Below the pieces are notes generated by a model. That model saw only the letters and a list, made by a program, of their open reading frames with translations. It was not told the DNA's origin and ran no database searches. From an uncultured Muribaculum sp. (lineage in GTDB: Bacteria > Bacteroidota > Bacteroidia > Bacteroidales > Muribaculaceae), in assembly GCA_910589555.1 (NCBI GenBank), contig CAJUTE010000017.1, positions 1 to 47,841 of the forward strand: DNA of 47,841 nucleotides. The letters run 5' to 3'. Position 1 is the stretch's first letter. Each line of letters begins with the position of its first letter. The translations under genes were made by a program, and so were the position numbers. This document shows, in pieces, positions 7,342-16,038 of the stretch.

Positions 7342-8640
7342 TTATTGTTTTATTGATGTTATGAGTCCTTCGGCTACTGATGTCTCGATCACGGCGCCGT
7401 GTGGAACCTGGTCGGGTGATGTTACGGCACGTCCGTTGTAGCGGGTTATGGAATATCCGCGTCTCAATGTCGCTGCGGGCGACAATGCTTCTATCATGCC
7501 GGCTATGTTGTCGAGTTTCGTCTCATGGCGCTTTATTATGGCGGGGAGCACCATTTTGAGCGATGTCTCCAATGACTGCATTCTGGCGATCTGCGGAGCT
7601 ATGCGTCGTGCCGAAACTTGATGAAGCCCCAGCGAAAACCTGTCAAGCCTGGCTTTTGCTCGTTCAAGCGCTGCCTGAGGCAACCCCGGCAACCGTCCTT
7701 CTATGATGCCGAGCTGCTCTTTGCACCCGGTTATGCGGTCGGTAACGGCGCGATGTACTTCAAGACCGAGCCTGTCAAGGAGGTCGAGGCACTCTTTGCC
7801 CATGGCGAGCAGCCATTCGGCTGCGGCTGTAGGAGTCTTGACTCTTATGCACGCCACATAGTCAAGGATGGTAATGTCGCGCTCATGTCCTATTCCCACG
7901 ATAACAGGAATGGGAAATTGGGCTACATTGGCGGCAAGGTCATAGTTTTCGAATCCCATGAGGTCGCTTGTAGCTCCGCCGCCGCGTATGATCACCACGC
8001 AGTCCCAGCGGTCAATCTCTGAATTGATGGCGTCAAGGGCAGCTATGCAACTTGATGCCGTGCGTTCGCCCTGCATTATTGCAGGAAACAGCCGGGTGGT
8101 GAAACGCAGGTTGGACGGATTGGCGCCGAGCTGGTTCATGAAATCTCCATATCCGGCGGCTCCTTCGGCTGATATGATCGCGATGCGTAGCAACGGGTTC
8201 TCCCATGTGAGGTTGCGGTTGAGGTCATATATCCCTTCGGCTTTCATGCGGGCTATCATCTCATTGCGACGGCGCAGCAGGTCGCCCATAGTATAGCCGG
8301 GATCGACGGCAGTTATCACGAGCGACAGTCCGTAGACGGGATGCATCGACACCGACGCCTTGACCATGACTTTCATGCCTGAACTGAATTGTTGTCCGGT
8401 GGCATGGAAAAACTCGGTTCGTATCCGCGAATATACATTTGCCCAAATCGCGGCGCGGGCTTTTGCCTCGGTGGCGCCTGTAGCTTCATTCTTTTGAAGC
8501 AGCTCCATATAGCAGTGGCCGCCACGCACGGCAACATCGCTCAACTCGGCGGTGACCCATACATTCTGGGTCTCCTTTACCATGACGAGCGACGCTACGT
8601 ATTTTGTAAGTTGCAGCAGTGTTACCGGCTTGGTTTCCAC
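7342..8640 (-). CDS. xseA: Exodeoxyribonuclease VII large subunit
   Basis: This 432-residue catalytic subunit degrades single-stranded DNA to oligonucleotides in repair and recombination. An N-terminal OB-fold (about 1-110, including VWVTAELSDVAVRGGHCYMEL) precedes the catalytic domain with IIRGGGATSDLMGFENYDLA and VGIGHERDITILDYVA, which hold the conserved active-site residues. A long helical arm follows (about 270-380), where XseB binds. The C-terminal segment LSPAATLRRGYSI is a family hallmark. It lies 5 bases after the DUF3256 gene and 15 before xseB. The length is normal. Confidence 0.95.
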   Translation of the reverse strand: METKPVTLLQLTKYVASLVMVKETQNVWVTAELSDVAVRGGHCYMELLQKNEATGATEAKARAAIWANVYSRIRTEFFHATGQQFSSGMKVMVKASVSMHPVYGLSLVITAVDPGYTMGDLLRRRNEMIARMKAEGIYDLNRNLTWENPLLRIAIISAEGAAGYGDFMNQLGANPSNLRFTTRLFPAIMQGERTASSCIAALDAINSEIDRWDCVVIIRGGGATSDLMGFENYDLAANVAQFPIPVIVGIGHERDITILDYVACIRVKTPTAAAEWLLAMGKECLDLLDRLGLEVHRAVTDRITGCKEQLGIIEGRLPGLPQAALERAKARLDRFSLGLHQVSARRIAPQIARMQSLETSLKMVLPAIIKRHETKLDNIAGMIEALSPAATLRRGYSITRYNGRAVTSPDQVPHGAVIETSVAEGLITSIKQ

Positions 8641-8645
8641 AACGG

Positions 8646-9284
8646 TTATTTAGAGAGATTCATCCGTTTTCCGTCCCATTGATATGTCATGGAGTCCCGC
8701 AGGTCAGAACCCACAAGTGAATACACATCGGGCGAAAGAAACTCACTCAGGTTGTTGGTGAGGGTGAGCGTGCGTTTCTCCGGATCATACACATATTCGG
8801 CGAGCATGAAGGGGATCATGCCGCTCACATCGGCGCCGCTTTTCTTCGCGGCGGGAGTGAGCCAGTCATTGAGCGACGGGGCTGTGAACAGTTTGTCGCC
8901 CAGCGGTGCCCATGAGCGTGAATAGAATGCTATATGGCTGTCATGGGCGGGCGTGGCTACGGTTTGTATCAGTGCGATGATCGTGTCATTGGAGGTCGGC
9001 AGAAGGGTGAGTTGATATGACGAGGCGTCGGTCATTGAGATCTTCATGTCGGAAGGTGTCAATGCGGTGATGCGCGACTTTCCCTGCAATGCATTGGTAG
9101 AGGCTGTCGACAAGCCGCCGTTGAAATAATCGATCATATCAAGACGCACATTGCGGTCAAGAAGCGGAAACACAGTCTTGGGCGCGTCGGCAAACGCTTT
9201 AGCCGCTGTCAGTTGAGCCGAGGCTCCCGGAGCGGAAATTATCGCTGCAAGCAGCGCCGACATAATGACTTTGATAACTTTCAT
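8646..9284 (-). CDS. DUF3256 family exported protein
   Basis: The 212-residue protein has a signal peptide (MKVIKVIMSALLAAIISAPGASA) and a body matching the Bacteroidetes DUF3256 family. Recognisable parts are FPLLDRNVRLDMIDYFNGG, a GKSRI-type turn, and alternating beta strands with IIALIQTVATPAHDSHIAFYSR. The function is unknown; it is probably a periplasmic or outer-membrane-associated beta-rich protein. It sits between deaD and xseA with 5-base gaps on both sides, so it is co-transcribed with nucleic-acid enzymes, a pairing that does not reveal its job. Confidence 0.75.
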   Translation of the reverse strand: MKVIKVIMSALLAAIISAPGASAQLTAAKAFADAPKTVFPLLDRNVRLDMIDYFNGGLSTASTNALQGKSRITALTPSDMKISMTDASSYQLTLLPTSNDTIIALIQTVATPAHDSHIAFYSRSWAPLGDKLFTAPSLNDWLTPAAKKSGADVSGMIPFMLAEYVYDPEKRTLTLTNNLSEFLSPDVYSLVGSDLRDSMTYQWDGKRMNLSK

Positions 9285-9289
9285 TGGGT

Positions 9290-11068
9290 TTATTTCTTTT
9301 TGTGGCGGGGTCCTGAGGACTTCCCTTTTTTCATAAACTTCTCAAAGTTACCATTTTTTTCTTTTCCATCACCATCTTTGCGCTCTCTTTTTCGACGCGA
9401 TGATGCGCGTGAGTAGTCTTTTTCGGGATCGGCGATCTCGGCATGAAGCTTATGGCCTACAAAATCGAATCCGGTCAATCCGTCGACCACGCGGCGTGCG
9501 TCAGATTTCTTGACGTCGAAAAGCGAATAACCAGGCATCAGGTCGATGCGGCCCACGTCGACACGCTGTCCATGAATGGCATGGTTAAGAATGTCGATGA
9601 GGTTGCCCGCATAGAAGCCGTCGTTTTTACCGGCATTGACATATATGCGAGCCATGCCGCGGTCGGCGGTGCGGCGGTCCTTCTCGGCGGCAGTCTTGGG
9701 CGCGCGCGATTCCTTGCGGTCGCCTTTCTTGGGCTTCTCATCGATGAAGTCGATGGTGGGAGCGTCCTTATAGTAGTCGAGCAGACGGTTGAATTCGAGC
9801 GACACCACACGCTTGAGCAAGTCCTCTTCCGAGAGCCAGCTCAGCTTGCGGCTTACTCCGGGCAGATATTTGGCTATCTCTTCATCGTCGACTTTCACTT
9901 TTTCAAGACGGTCGGCAAGATTGTAAAGCTGCTTTTCGATGATGTGGGCGGGAGTCGGCACCTCCTGGCGCTCGAAAGTCTTTCCGATGCGTTTTTCGAT
10001 ATCCTTGAGCTTGCCGCGTTCACGCGAGTGGATGATCGCGATGGATATTCCGGTTTTGCCGGCGCGTCCTGTACGTCCCGAACGGTGGGTATAGGTGGCT
10101 ATATCATCGGGCAGTCCGTAGTTGATGACGTGGGTAAGGTCGCTCACATCGAGTCCTCGTGCCGCAACGTCGGTGGCTACGAGCAATCTCAGAACCCTGT
10201 CGCGGAACTTTTTCATCACCATGTCGCGTTGAGCCTGCGACAGCTCTCCGTGTAGAGAATCGGCGTTATAGCCGTCCTGTATCAGTTTGTCGGCAATCTC
10301 TTGGGTCTCTTTGCGGGTGCGGCAGAATATGATTCCGTATATGTTGGGATTGTCGTCGGCTATGCGTTTGAGCGCGAGATACTTGTCGCGGGCGTGGACC
10401 ATATAGTATATGTGGCGCACGTTTTCGGCTCCGGTGTTTTTTGTGCCTACCACAAATTCTACCGGATCCTTCATGTATTTAGCCGCTATTTTTGCTATTT
10501 CCTGAGGCATTGTCGCCGAGAAAAGGAGCATCTTGCGGTTTTCGGGCACATGGCTTAGGATGTCGTTGATGTCATCGACAAATCCCATGTTGAGCATTTC
10601 GTCGGCTTCGTCAAGAATCACTGTGTGCACATCGTCAAGTTTTACTACGCCTCGGCGTATGAGGTCCATCAGTCGTCCCGGAGTGGCAACGATCACGTGC
10701 ACTCCCTTGCGCAGAGAGCGTATCTGGCTTTCGATGCTTGAACCTCCGTACACGGGTAGCACTTTGAGATCGGGCGTGTATTTGGAGAAGTCCGACAGGT
10801 CGCTTCCTATCTGTAGGCACAGCTCGCGGGTAGGGGCTATGATCAATGCCTGTGGTGTTACTTGCTTGACGTCGATTCTTTGCAGCACCGGCAATCCGAA
10901 CGCAGCTGTTTTTCCCGTGCCGGTCTGGGCAAGGGCTATCACATCGCCATCCTCATTCAGTAGGTGAGGAATCACTTTTTCTTGTACAGGCATCGGATTT
11001 TCGAAGCCCATATCTTTAATAGCGTGGAGGAGGTCATTCCTCACTCCAAGCTCTTCAAATGTCATCAT
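9290..11068 (-). CDS. deaD: DEAD-box ATP-dependent RNA helicase
   Basis: This 592-residue helicase carries all the core motifs: AQTGTGKTAAFGLPV (Walker A), PTRELCLQ (Ia), DEADEML (II), SATMP (III), the DVAARGLDV block (V) and HRSGRTGRAGKTG (VI). After the two RecA-like domains (about 1-370) comes a dimerisation/linker part, a DbpA-type RNA-binding domain (about 485-555, YVNAGKNDGFYAGNLIDIL) and a strongly basic Lys/Arg-rich tail (about 560-592). This is the CsdA/DeaD architecture, used in ribosome assembly and mRNA turnover in the cold. It is second in the operon, 13 bases after der, another ribosome-assembly factor. Confidence 0.93.
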   Translation of the reverse strand: MMTFEELGVRNDLLHAIKDMGFENPMPVQEKVIPHLLNEDGDVIALAQTGTGKTAAFGLPVLQRIDVKQVTPQALIIAPTRELCLQIGSDLSDFSKYTPDLKVLPVYGGSSIESQIRSLRKGVHVIVATPGRLMDLIRRGVVKLDDVHTVILDEADEMLNMGFVDDINDILSHVPENRKMLLFSATMPQEIAKIAAKYMKDPVEFVVGTKNTGAENVRHIYYMVHARDKYLALKRIADDNPNIYGIIFCRTRKETQEIADKLIQDGYNADSLHGELSQAQRDMVMKKFRDRVLRLLVATDVAARGLDVSDLTHVINYGLPDDIATYTHRSGRTGRAGKTGISIAIIHSRERGKLKDIEKRIGKTFERQEVPTPAHIIEKQLYNLADRLEKVKVDDEEIAKYLPGVSRKLSWLSEEDLLKRVVSLEFNRLLDYYKDAPTIDFIDEKPKKGDRKESRAPKTAAEKDRRTADRGMARIYVNAGKNDGFYAGNLIDILNHAIHGQRVDVGRIDLMPGYSLFDVKKSDARRVVDGLTGFDFVGHKLHAEIADPEKDYSRASSRRKRERKDGDGKEKNGNFEKFMKKGKSSGPRHKKK

Positions 11069-11081
11069 TGTAGTTTAATTA

Positions 11082-12398
11082 TTATTTTTCGCGCATGAAC
11101 ACGTTGATCGGAGTGCCGGAGAAGTCCCACTTTTCGCGAATCTTGTTTTCCAGATATCTCCTGTAGGGTTCTTTAACCCATTGAGGCAAGTTGCAGAAAA
11201 AGATAAAAGTGGGTATGACTTGACCTTTCAGCATGGTCACATACTTGATTTTGATATATTTACCCTTATTGGCAGGTGGGGGATAGGCTCCTATCACTTC
11301 CTGCATGTAGGTGTTGAGTTGTGAGGTGGGCACGATGCGGCCGCGGTTGTTATACACGTCCACCGCAGTCTCGATCACCTTGTAGATGCGCTGCTTGGTG
11401 AGCGCCGAGGTGAAGATGATGGGGAAATCGGTGAACGGGGCGAAACGCTGGCGTATGGCATCCTCGAAATGCTTGATAGCCTTCTGCGACTTGTCCTGCA
11501 CGAGGTCCCACTTGTTGACACACACCACCAGCCCCTTCTTGTTGCGTTGAATAAGCGAGAATATGTTCACGTCCTGGCTTTCAATGCCGAGGGTGGCGTC
11601 AATCATGAGGATGCACACATCCGATGCCTCGATGGCGCGGATAGATCTTATCACGGAGTAATATTCGATGTCCTCGTTGACCTTGGCTTTTTTGCGGATG
11701 CCGGCTGTGTCGACAAGATAGAAATTGAATCCGAATTTCTCGTAGCGTGTATATATTGAGTCGCGGGTAGTGCCTGCGATGTTGGTCACGATATTGCGGT
11801 CTTCACCTATGAATGCGTTGATTATCGATGATTTTCCGGCGTTGGGGCGTCCCACGATTGCAAATTTCGGTATTTGGTCGAGGTGGTCCTCTTCGGTGTC
11901 ATCGGCAGGGAGATCCTTGACTACTTCGTCAAGCAGATCGCCGGTGCCCGAACCGCTTGCCGAGGAGATGGGGAACGGCTCTCCAAGCCCGAGCTTGTAG
12001 AAGTCAGCCACGTTATACATCCAGTCGTTGGAGTCCACCTTGTTTGCCACCAGAATTACCGGCTTTTTGGATCGGCGCAATATTCTTGCCACATGGTCGT
12101 CGAGGTCAGTGACGCCGTTCATGGTGTCGACCACAAAAAGAATCACATCGGCTTCCTCGATGGCAAGTTCGACTTGCTTGTTGATTTCGCTTTCGAACAC
12201 ATCCTCGGAGTTTACCACCCAGCCGCCGGTGTCGACGATTGAGAATTCTTTTCCGCACCAATCTACCTTCCCATACTGACGGTCGCGTGTTGTGCCGGCG
12301 GTTTCATCCACGATTGCGGTGCGCGATTGAGTCAGTCGGTTGAAAAGTGTGGATTTCCCCACATTAGGACGTCCTACTATTGCTACAAGTCTTCCCAT
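11082..12398 (-). CDS. der: Ribosome-associated GTPase Der (EngA)
   Basis: The product has 438 residues and tandem GTPase domains, unique to Der, which matures the 50S ribosomal subunit. Domain 1 has GRPNVGKSTLFNRL, DETAGTTRD, DTGGW and NKVD. Domain 2 has GRPNAGKSSIINAF, NIAGTTRDSI, DTAGIRKKAK and NKWD. A KH-like C-terminal domain follows and ends GTPINVFMREK. The frame is open 11 codons further upstream, but MGRLVAIVGRPNVGKS at 12398 is the family start. It is first of a five-gene leftward operon, with the -7 box TAAATTTG about 30 bases upstream. Confidence 0.97.
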   Translation of the reverse strand: MGRLVAIVGRPNVGKSTLFNRLTQSRTAIVDETAGTTRDRQYGKVDWCGKEFSIVDTGGWVVNSEDVFESEINKQVELAIEEADVILFVVDTMNGVTDLDDHVARILRRSKKPVILVANKVDSNDWMYNVADFYKLGLGEPFPISSASGSGTGDLLDEVVKDLPADDTEEDHLDQIPKFAIVGRPNAGKSSIINAFIGEDRNIVTNIAGTTRDSIYTRYEKFGFNFYLVDTAGIRKKAKVNEDIEYYSVIRSIRAIEASDVCILMIDATLGIESQDVNIFSLIQRNKKGLVVCVNKWDLVQDKSQKAIKHFEDAIRQRFAPFTDFPIIFTSALTKQRIYKVIETAVDVYNNRGRIVPTSQLNTYMQEVIGAYPPPANKGKYIKIKYVTMLKGQVIPTFIFFCNLPQWVKEPYRRYLENKIREKWDFSGTPINVFMREK

Positions 12399-12428
12399 AT
12401 TTTTTGTGCATATTAAAATTTCAGAATA

Positions 12429-12436
12429 CAAATTTA
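12429..12436 (-). promoter_or_regulatory. Promoter -7 box of the der operon
   Basis: The minus strand reads TAAATTTG, a perfect TAnnTTTG match, 30 bases before the der ATG. It is the only candidate promoter seen for the five-gene operon. Confidence 0.65.
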
Positions 12437-12523
12437 ACTGTTTTAACCCACATTTTCTTCAAATTTGGTTAATAACTGTCGGAATACTATGATTTTCCTG
12501 TGCCGAACACCGAAAAACCTCAG

Positions 12524-12670
12524 CTATTTCGAGAAATATAATTGAATAACATCTGTGACGCTGATTTTGTTAATGAGGCTGTCAAGGATGCCGGTTTGTG
12601 CTGCGTTAACATTTATTGTGCCATCTGCGGCGATTATAATTACTTCCGGAAGATGGAAGTTAACACCTTT
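12524..12670 (-). pseudogene. Possible gene remnant in the der-nfo gap
   Basis: One minus-strand frame stays open for 48 codons and translates to a protein-like string with segments LPEVIIIAADGTINVN and TGILDSLINKISVTDV before a TAG at 12524-12526. It has no ATG, GTG or TTG near its start, and an in-frame stop lies at 12671-12673. It is either a fragment of a lost gene or chance. The rest of the 350-base gap shows only the two promoter boxes. Confidence 0.25.
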
Positions 12671-12674
12671 TTAT

Positions 12675-12682
12675 TAACTTTG
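12675..12682 (+). promoter_or_regulatory. nfo promoter -7 box
   Basis: TAACTTTG matches TAnnTTTG and lies about 66 bases before the nfo ATG. Confidence 0.6.
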
Positions 12683-12748
12683 TCACACACTATAACATTA
12701 TGACATTGCGCCATATAAGGGCGTAGATCCATTCCAATAGAAACAATT

Positions 12749-13591
12749 ATGAAATACGTAGGTGCTCATGTTTCGGTTGAAGGCGGTGTAAGCAATGCCC
12801 CTGTCAACGCATATAATATCGGGGCGAAGGCATTTGCCCTCTTCACCCGCAATCCTTCAAGATGGAAGAGCAAGGCGATTTCCGAAAAGGAGGCGGCTGC
12901 TTTTAAGGAGAACTGTGCCAAATACGGTTATGCTCCTGAACAAATACTTCCGCATGACAGTTATCTGATTAATCTCGGGTCGCCTGATGCCGAGAAGCTC
13001 GCCATGTCGCGTGAAGCCTTTCTCGATGAGCTGAACCGCTGTATGCAGCTCGGGCTCACGATGCTGAATTTTCACCCGGGGAGTCATCTTAACGCCATGG
13101 TGGCTGATGATTGCCTCGATCTGATTGCCGACTCCATTAATGACGCTCTTGACAAGACCCGTGGTGTGAAGGCGGTGATTGAGAACACGGCAGGGCAGGG
13201 ATCCAATCTTGGATTCAGCTTCGAGCAGATAGCGCGTATCATTGACCGTGTCGAGGACAAGAGCCGCGTGGGTGTGTGCATCGACACTTGCCATGCCTAT
13301 GCCGCCGGATATGACCTCGCCACCCCCGAGGGGTATGCCGAAGCATGGCGCCGTTTCGACGAGACGATAGGATTCCGGTATCTGAGCGGAATGCACATCA
13401 ATGACAGCAAGAAAGGGCTTGGCTCACGTGTGGACCGCCACGAAAGCCTTGGAAAAGGGGCTATTGGCAGCTCGCTTTTTGAAATGCTGATGAATGATCC
13501 ACACATGGATGGAATACCGCTGATCCTCGAAACACCCAACATGGAGATATGGCGCGACGAGATCGCATGGATGTACAGCTGTGTGAAATGA
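12749..13591 (+). CDS. nfo: Endonuclease IV (AP endonuclease)
   Basis: The 280-residue TIM-barrel enzyme cleaves DNA 5' to abasic sites using three zinc ions. Family signatures are present in order: VGAHVSVEGG at the N-terminus, LNFHPGSH (about 107-114), the VIENTAGQGSNLG block (about 140-152, with a metal-ligand Glu), GVCIDTCHAYAAGYDL (about 175-190, with metal-ligand Asp and His) and HINDSKKGLGSRVDRHESLGKG (about 219-240, cited here as a block). The C-terminal ILETPNM supplies the last metal ligand. It is a single gene ahead of the manC cluster. Confidence 0.96.
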   Translation: MKYVGAHVSVEGGVSNAPVNAYNIGAKAFALFTRNPSRWKSKAISEKEAAAFKENCAKYGYAPEQILPHDSYLINLGSPDAEKLAMSREAFLDELNRCMQLGLTMLNFHPGSHLNAMVADDCLDLIADSINDALDKTRGVKAVIENTAGQGSNLGFSFEQIARIIDRVEDKSRVGVCIDTCHAYAAGYDLATPEGYAEAWRRFDETIGFRYLSGMHINDSKKGLGSRVDRHESLGKGAIGSSLFEMLMNDPHMDGIPLILETPNMEIWRDEIAWMYSCVK

Positions 13592-13674
13592 CCGCGTGTA
13601 GTGACGGGGATTTGCGGATGTGAGGTAAAAATTATAACTTAGCGAAATAAACATTATTTGTATAAATTTAAATT

Positions 13675-14757
13675 ATGGAGAATAAACACCGCTTTTGCGT
13701 AATAATGTGTGGTGGAATAGGTAGTCGGTTCTGGCCCTATAGCCGGTCAGCTAAACCTAAGCAGTTTATTGACTTTTTCGGCACTGGAAGGTCATTGCTG
13801 CAGATGAGCTACGACCGCATTCTGCCGTTGGTGCCGAAAGAGAATGTCATTATCGTGACCAACGAGCAGTATGCTCCGCTGGTGAAAGAGCAGCTGCCGG
13901 AATTAAATGACAACCAGATTCTTCTGGAGCCGGCACGACGCAACACCGCGCCATGCATCGCCTGGGCGGCTTACCATATAAATGCTATCGACCCGCAGGC
14001 TTCGATGATTGTAACGCCGAGCGACCATCTTATAACTCGGGAGCGTGAATTTGAAAAGGCTATTGAGGCGGGTTTTGATTTTGTGGAGAGCCACGACGCG
14101 TTGCTCACTCTCGGAATAAAGCCGTCGCGCCCTGAAACCGGCTACGGATACATTCAGGTGGGGAATCCTGAAAGTGAAAATATTCTGAAAGTGAAGACCT
14201 TCACTGAAAAACCTGACTTGCAGCTCGCTAAAGTCTTCTTTGAGAGCGGAGAGTTTTTCTGGAATTCAGGCATATTCCTGTGGAGCGTTGAGTCGATTCT
14301 TAACGCGCTTCACAGCTATGCTCCCGACCTCACCAACACATTCGCGAAAGGCATTGACACATTCGGCACCCCTGCCGAGCGTGAGTTCATTGACCGCGAG
14401 TTTCCGGGTTGCGTGAACATCTCTATTGACTATGCTGTGATGGAGCGTGCCGCAAATGTTTACGTGGAGTGCGTGAATTTCGGATGGAACGATCTGGGCA
14501 CTTGGAGCGCCTTGTATGACAACTCGCCCAAGAACGCTGAGGCAAACGTGACTCAGAATTGCCGCGTGCTTGCTTATGAATCGAAAGGAAATATGTTTGC
14601 GGTTTCAGGCGATAAGCTGGTGGTGGTGAAAGGGCTCAATGACTATATAATCGCCGATGCGGGCGATGTGTTGCTCGTGTGTCCTAAAGCCGATGAGCAG
14701 CATATAAAGCAATACGTAAATGATGTCAAGATAACTTATGGCGACAAATTCCTCTAA
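13675..14757 (+). CDS. manC: Mannose-1-phosphate guanylyltransferase
   Basis: This 360-residue nucleotidyltransferase makes GDP-mannose from mannose-1-phosphate and GTP, the precursor of GDP-fucose and of mannose-containing capsules and glycoproteins. The N-terminal motif CGGIGSRFWPYSRSAKPKQF is the GTP-binding signature. TPSDHLI (about 112-118), the FTEKPD block (about 182-187), NSGIFLW (about 203-209) and FGWNDLGTWSALY complete the family pattern. It lacks the isomerase domain of bifunctional ManC/AlgA enzymes, as expected from its length. It is first of four genes with overlapping ends; its last 20 bases overlap the thioesterase start. Confidence 0.93.
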   Translation: MENKHRFCVIMCGGIGSRFWPYSRSAKPKQFIDFFGTGRSLLQMSYDRILPLVPKENVIIVTNEQYAPLVKEQLPELNDNQILLEPARRNTAPCIAWAAYHINAIDPQASMIVTPSDHLITREREFEKAIEAGFDFVESHDALLTLGIKPSRPETGYGYIQVGNPESENILKVKTFTEKPDLQLAKVFFESGEFFWNSGIFLWSVESILNALHSYAPDLTNTFAKGIDTFGTPAEREFIDREFPGCVNISIDYAVMERAANVYVECVNFGWNDLGTWSALYDNSPKNAEANVTQNCRVLAYESKGNMFAVSGDKLVVVKGLNDYIIADAGDVLLVCPKADEQHIKQYVNDVKITYGDKFL

Positions 14758-15202
14758 CAATTCTCATAAAGTGCCGGAACCGGAATTCCGGTTCCGGCAC
14801 ACTTTGCCTATCCAGATCAGGTTTAATGACATGGACATGCTCGGTCATGTGAACAACACCACCTATCTGAAGTTTTTCGATCTGGCGAAGTGCCGTTATT
14901 TCGAGGATCTTCTTCCGGGAAGCCTTGATTGGAAAGAGATTAATGTGGTGGTGGCTAATATAAATTGCGATTTCTATGCCCCCACATTCTTCAACGAGTC
15001 GGTGGCGGTGTGCACGACAGTGACCGGTGTTGGCGACAAGAGCTTCAGGATGGAGCAGCGTCTGTATGACACCGAGACCGGACAGGTGAAGTGTATATGC
15101 CGCACTGTTATGGTGGGTTACGACCTTGAAAAAGGGTGTTCGATGGCTATCACCAAGGAGTGGCGTGAGGCAATTGAACGGTACGAAGGACGCCCCGTAT
15201 GA
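14738..15202 (+). CDS. Acyl-CoA thioesterase, 4HBT hotdog family
   Basis: The 154-residue hotdog-fold protein has the family block IRFNDMDMLGHVNNTTYLKFFDLAK, whose Asp/His/Asn cluster (DMDMLGHVNN) is the 4-hydroxybenzoyl-CoA/YbgC-type active site. It should hydrolyse acyl-CoA thioesters; the chain length is unknown. It overlaps manC by 20 bases and the HAD gene by 4. Its N-terminal codons 12-21 consist of a perfect 30-base palindrome, so the peptide VPEPEFRFRH is encoded identically on both strands. The start at 14738 is the only ATG before the hotdog core. Confidence 0.87.
   Translation: MATNSSNNSHKVPEPEFRFRHTLPIQIRFNDMDMLGHVNNTTYLKFFDLAKCRYFEDLLPGSLDWKEINVVVANINCDFYAPTFFNESVAVCTTVTGVGDKSFRMEQRLYDTETGQVKCICRTVMVGYDLEKGCSMAITKEWREAIERYEGRPV
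14771..14800. repeat. Perfect 30-bp palindrome inside a coding region
   Basis: The left half GTGCCGGAACCGGAA is followed directly by its exact reverse complement, with EcoRI-like GAATTC at the centre. It starts 33 bases after the thioesterase ATG. With no loop spacing it could form a cruciform in DNA or a very stable hairpin in mRNA. Confidence 0.95.
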
Positions 15203-16038
15203 GGACATTGTATGTCACTGACCTTGACGGGACTTTCCTCAACTCCTCCAGCCGGGTAAGTTCGGTAAGCGCGGCGATTGTGAGCCGGTTGAGCCGGCAG
15301 GGCGCGTTGATCACAGTAGCCACAGCCCGCACGCCGGCTACGGTCGAGCCGTTGCTTGAACACACCGTTACAAGCCTTCCGGCGATAGTGATGACCGGTG
15401 CAACATTGTGGGATCGGGAAACTAAAACCTATGCCGACTCTCATTTCATCGATGCTGCCACCGTGGCTGAGATAGGGCGTAAGGCTGAAAAGTGGGGGAT
15501 AACCCCGTTTGTCTACACGTTGCCTCATGACGATATAATGCAAGTTTACCACCACGGTCCGCTCTCTCCTCACGATGAAAAGTTTGTGGCTGAGCGTGCC
15601 GATCTTAAATTAAAGCATTTCAATCTTGATGCATCTCGCGAGGAATGCTTTACCCGCCGTCGCACTATCCTCTTTTTTGCCATGGGGAGCGTTGAGAGCA
15701 TCAATGCTCTTGCCGATGATCTCAGGGCTACGGTGCCATGCTCGGTGAGCAATTATGTGGATATTTTCAAGCATGACGTGGGCATAATAGAGATATTCGC
15801 TCCCGGCATAAGCAAGGCGGCTGCCGTGAGGAAGCTTGCCGATGATTGCGGCGCCGAGCGTGTGGTGGTGTTTGGCGATAATCTTAACGATCTGTCGATG
15901 ATGGCTGTCGCTGACCTGAGCGTGGCTGTGGGAAATGCCTTCCCGCAAGTGAAAGAGGCTGCCGACATAGTGATAGGGCGCAACGATGAGGATGCTGTGG
16001 CGCGATTTATGGAAGAGGATTTCAACAGGCAAGGATAA
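15199..16038 (+). CDS. HAD-superfamily phosphatase, Cof type
   Basis: The 279-residue protein begins with the HAD motif I, YVTDLDGTFLNS (nucleophile Asp of DLDGT). Motif II is in VATARTPATV, and motifs III/IV are in VVVFGDNLNDLSMMAVADLSVAVGNA near the C-terminus. Between them lies a C2-type cap, as in Cof/YbiV phosphatases that hydrolyse sugar phosphates or other small phosphates. It starts in the ATGA overlap with the thioesterase and ends one base into the kinase start, so the three are probably translated as a coupled unit. Confidence 0.9.
   Translation: MRTLYVTDLDGTFLNSSSRVSSVSAAIVSRLSRQGALITVATARTPATVEPLLEHTVTSLPAIVMTGATLWDRETKTYADSHFIDAATVAEIGRKAEKWGITPFVYTLPHDDIMQVYHHGPLSPHDEKFVAERADLKLKHFNLDASREECFTRRRTILFFAMGSVESINALADDLRATVPCSVSNYVDIFKHDVGIIEIFAPGISKAAAVRKLADDCGAERVVVFGDNLNDLSMMAVADLSVAVGNAFPQVKEAADIVIGRNDEDAVARFMEEDFNRQG

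Noticed and set aside
9443..10255. Open frame of 270 codons on the + strand
   Set aside because: It is the reverse-strand shadow of deaD. Its composition follows the G+C-rich third positions of the helicase.
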